A DNA stretch of 13,899 nucleotides from Betaproteobacteria bacterium HGW-Betaproteobacteria-8 (GTDB lineage Bacteria; Pseudomonadota; Gammaproteobacteria; Burkholderiales; Methylophilaceae): assembly GCA_002842135.1 (NCBI GenBank), contig PHCD01000046.1, positions 1 to 13,899 of the forward strand. Reading direction: 5' to 3'. The position numbers and the translations under genes are program-made. Of the stretch, positions 13,853 to 13,899 are shown piece after piece. How positions within the stretch are numbered: the first letter of the stretch is position 1; the number at the start of each line of letters is the position of its first letter. The notes beneath the pieces were generated by a model. That model searched no databases and was not told the origin of the DNA. It was given only the letters and a program-made list of their open reading frames with translations.

Positions 13853-13899
13853 ATGTCAGCAACTGTTGAAACCATAAGCAATCTTGGCCGCCGCATTAC
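13853..13899 (+). CDS. tig: Trigger factor, 5' end only
   Basis: The first 15 codons read MSATVETISNLGRRI and run off the window. Trigger factor is the ribosome-bound chaperone and prolyl isomerase that meets nascent chains at the tunnel exit. VET, a short gap, then LGRR matches the conserved start of the family's ribosome-binding domain. AAGGGA eight bases before ATG is the ribosome site. Its position 27 bases after tRNA-Leu supports the call, usually followed by clpP and clpX outside this window. Confidence 0.85.
   Translation, partial: MSATVETISNLGRRI

Noticed and set aside
1..13899. CRISPR array, insertion sequence, prophage or attachment site
   Set aside because: No regularly spaced repeats, transposase, integrase or terminal inverted repeats were seen. 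The tRNA-Leu 3' end is not duplicated within the window by eye.

Overview
The window looks like chromosome of an obligate or restricted methylotroph that uses the ribulose monophosphate (RuMP) cycle, most likely a betaproteobacterium of the family Methylophilaceae (Methylobacillus, Methylovorus or Methylophilus type). The taxonomic placement is inferred from gene content: RuMP-cycle enzymes and a formaldehyde-activating enzyme beside archaeal-type C1-cofactor genes, followed by tRNA-Leu and tig as on many proteobacterial chromosomes. No database search was possible.

Layout. (1) Bases 1-1780, plus strand, formaldehyde handling: the 3' end of hexulose-6-phosphate synthase with a textbook terminator, 6-phospho-3-hexuloisomerase, a 368-base gap with a candidate promoter, then a Fae-family protein and a second strong terminator. 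(2) Bases 1802-7106, C1-cofactor biosynthesis. A minus-strand HisA-like TIM-barrel gene diverges from a tight plus-strand run of five genes: an MfnD-like ATP-grasp ligase, an MfnF-like ASKHA-fold protein, PabB, an MfnE-like amino-acid-kinase-fold protein, and a pterin-4a-carbinolamine dehydratase. The Mfn-like trio points to methylofuran. PabB and the dehydratase point to the aminobenzoate and pterin parts of tetrahydromethanopterin and folate. (3) Bases 7241-13127, minus strand, convergent with the cofactor run: a tripartite efflux system in CzcC-CzcB-CzcA order, made of an outer-membrane lipoprotein, a short periplasmic adaptor and an RND pump. (4) Bases 13241-13899: a small helical protein of unknown function on the minus strand, a divergent regulatory gap with short direct repeats, tRNA-Leu(UAG), and the first codons of trigger factor.

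How it fits together. Formaldehyde is either fixed by hexulose-phosphate synthase and isomerase or condensed with tetrahydromethanopterin by Fae for oxidation to formate. The cofactor run would supply the C1 carriers for that oxidative branch, so the first half of the window is one functional unit. The efflux operon appears unrelated to it.

The points most worth a second look are: the Fae-family protein, which carries an insertion beside its catalytic histidine and an Asp-to-Glu change; the uncharacterised HisA-like protein paired with methylofuran-type genes; and an efflux adaptor that seems to lack a lipoyl domain, with a structured 210-base gap between it and its pump. I found no CRISPR array, insertion sequence, prophage or clearly undescribed multi-gene system.
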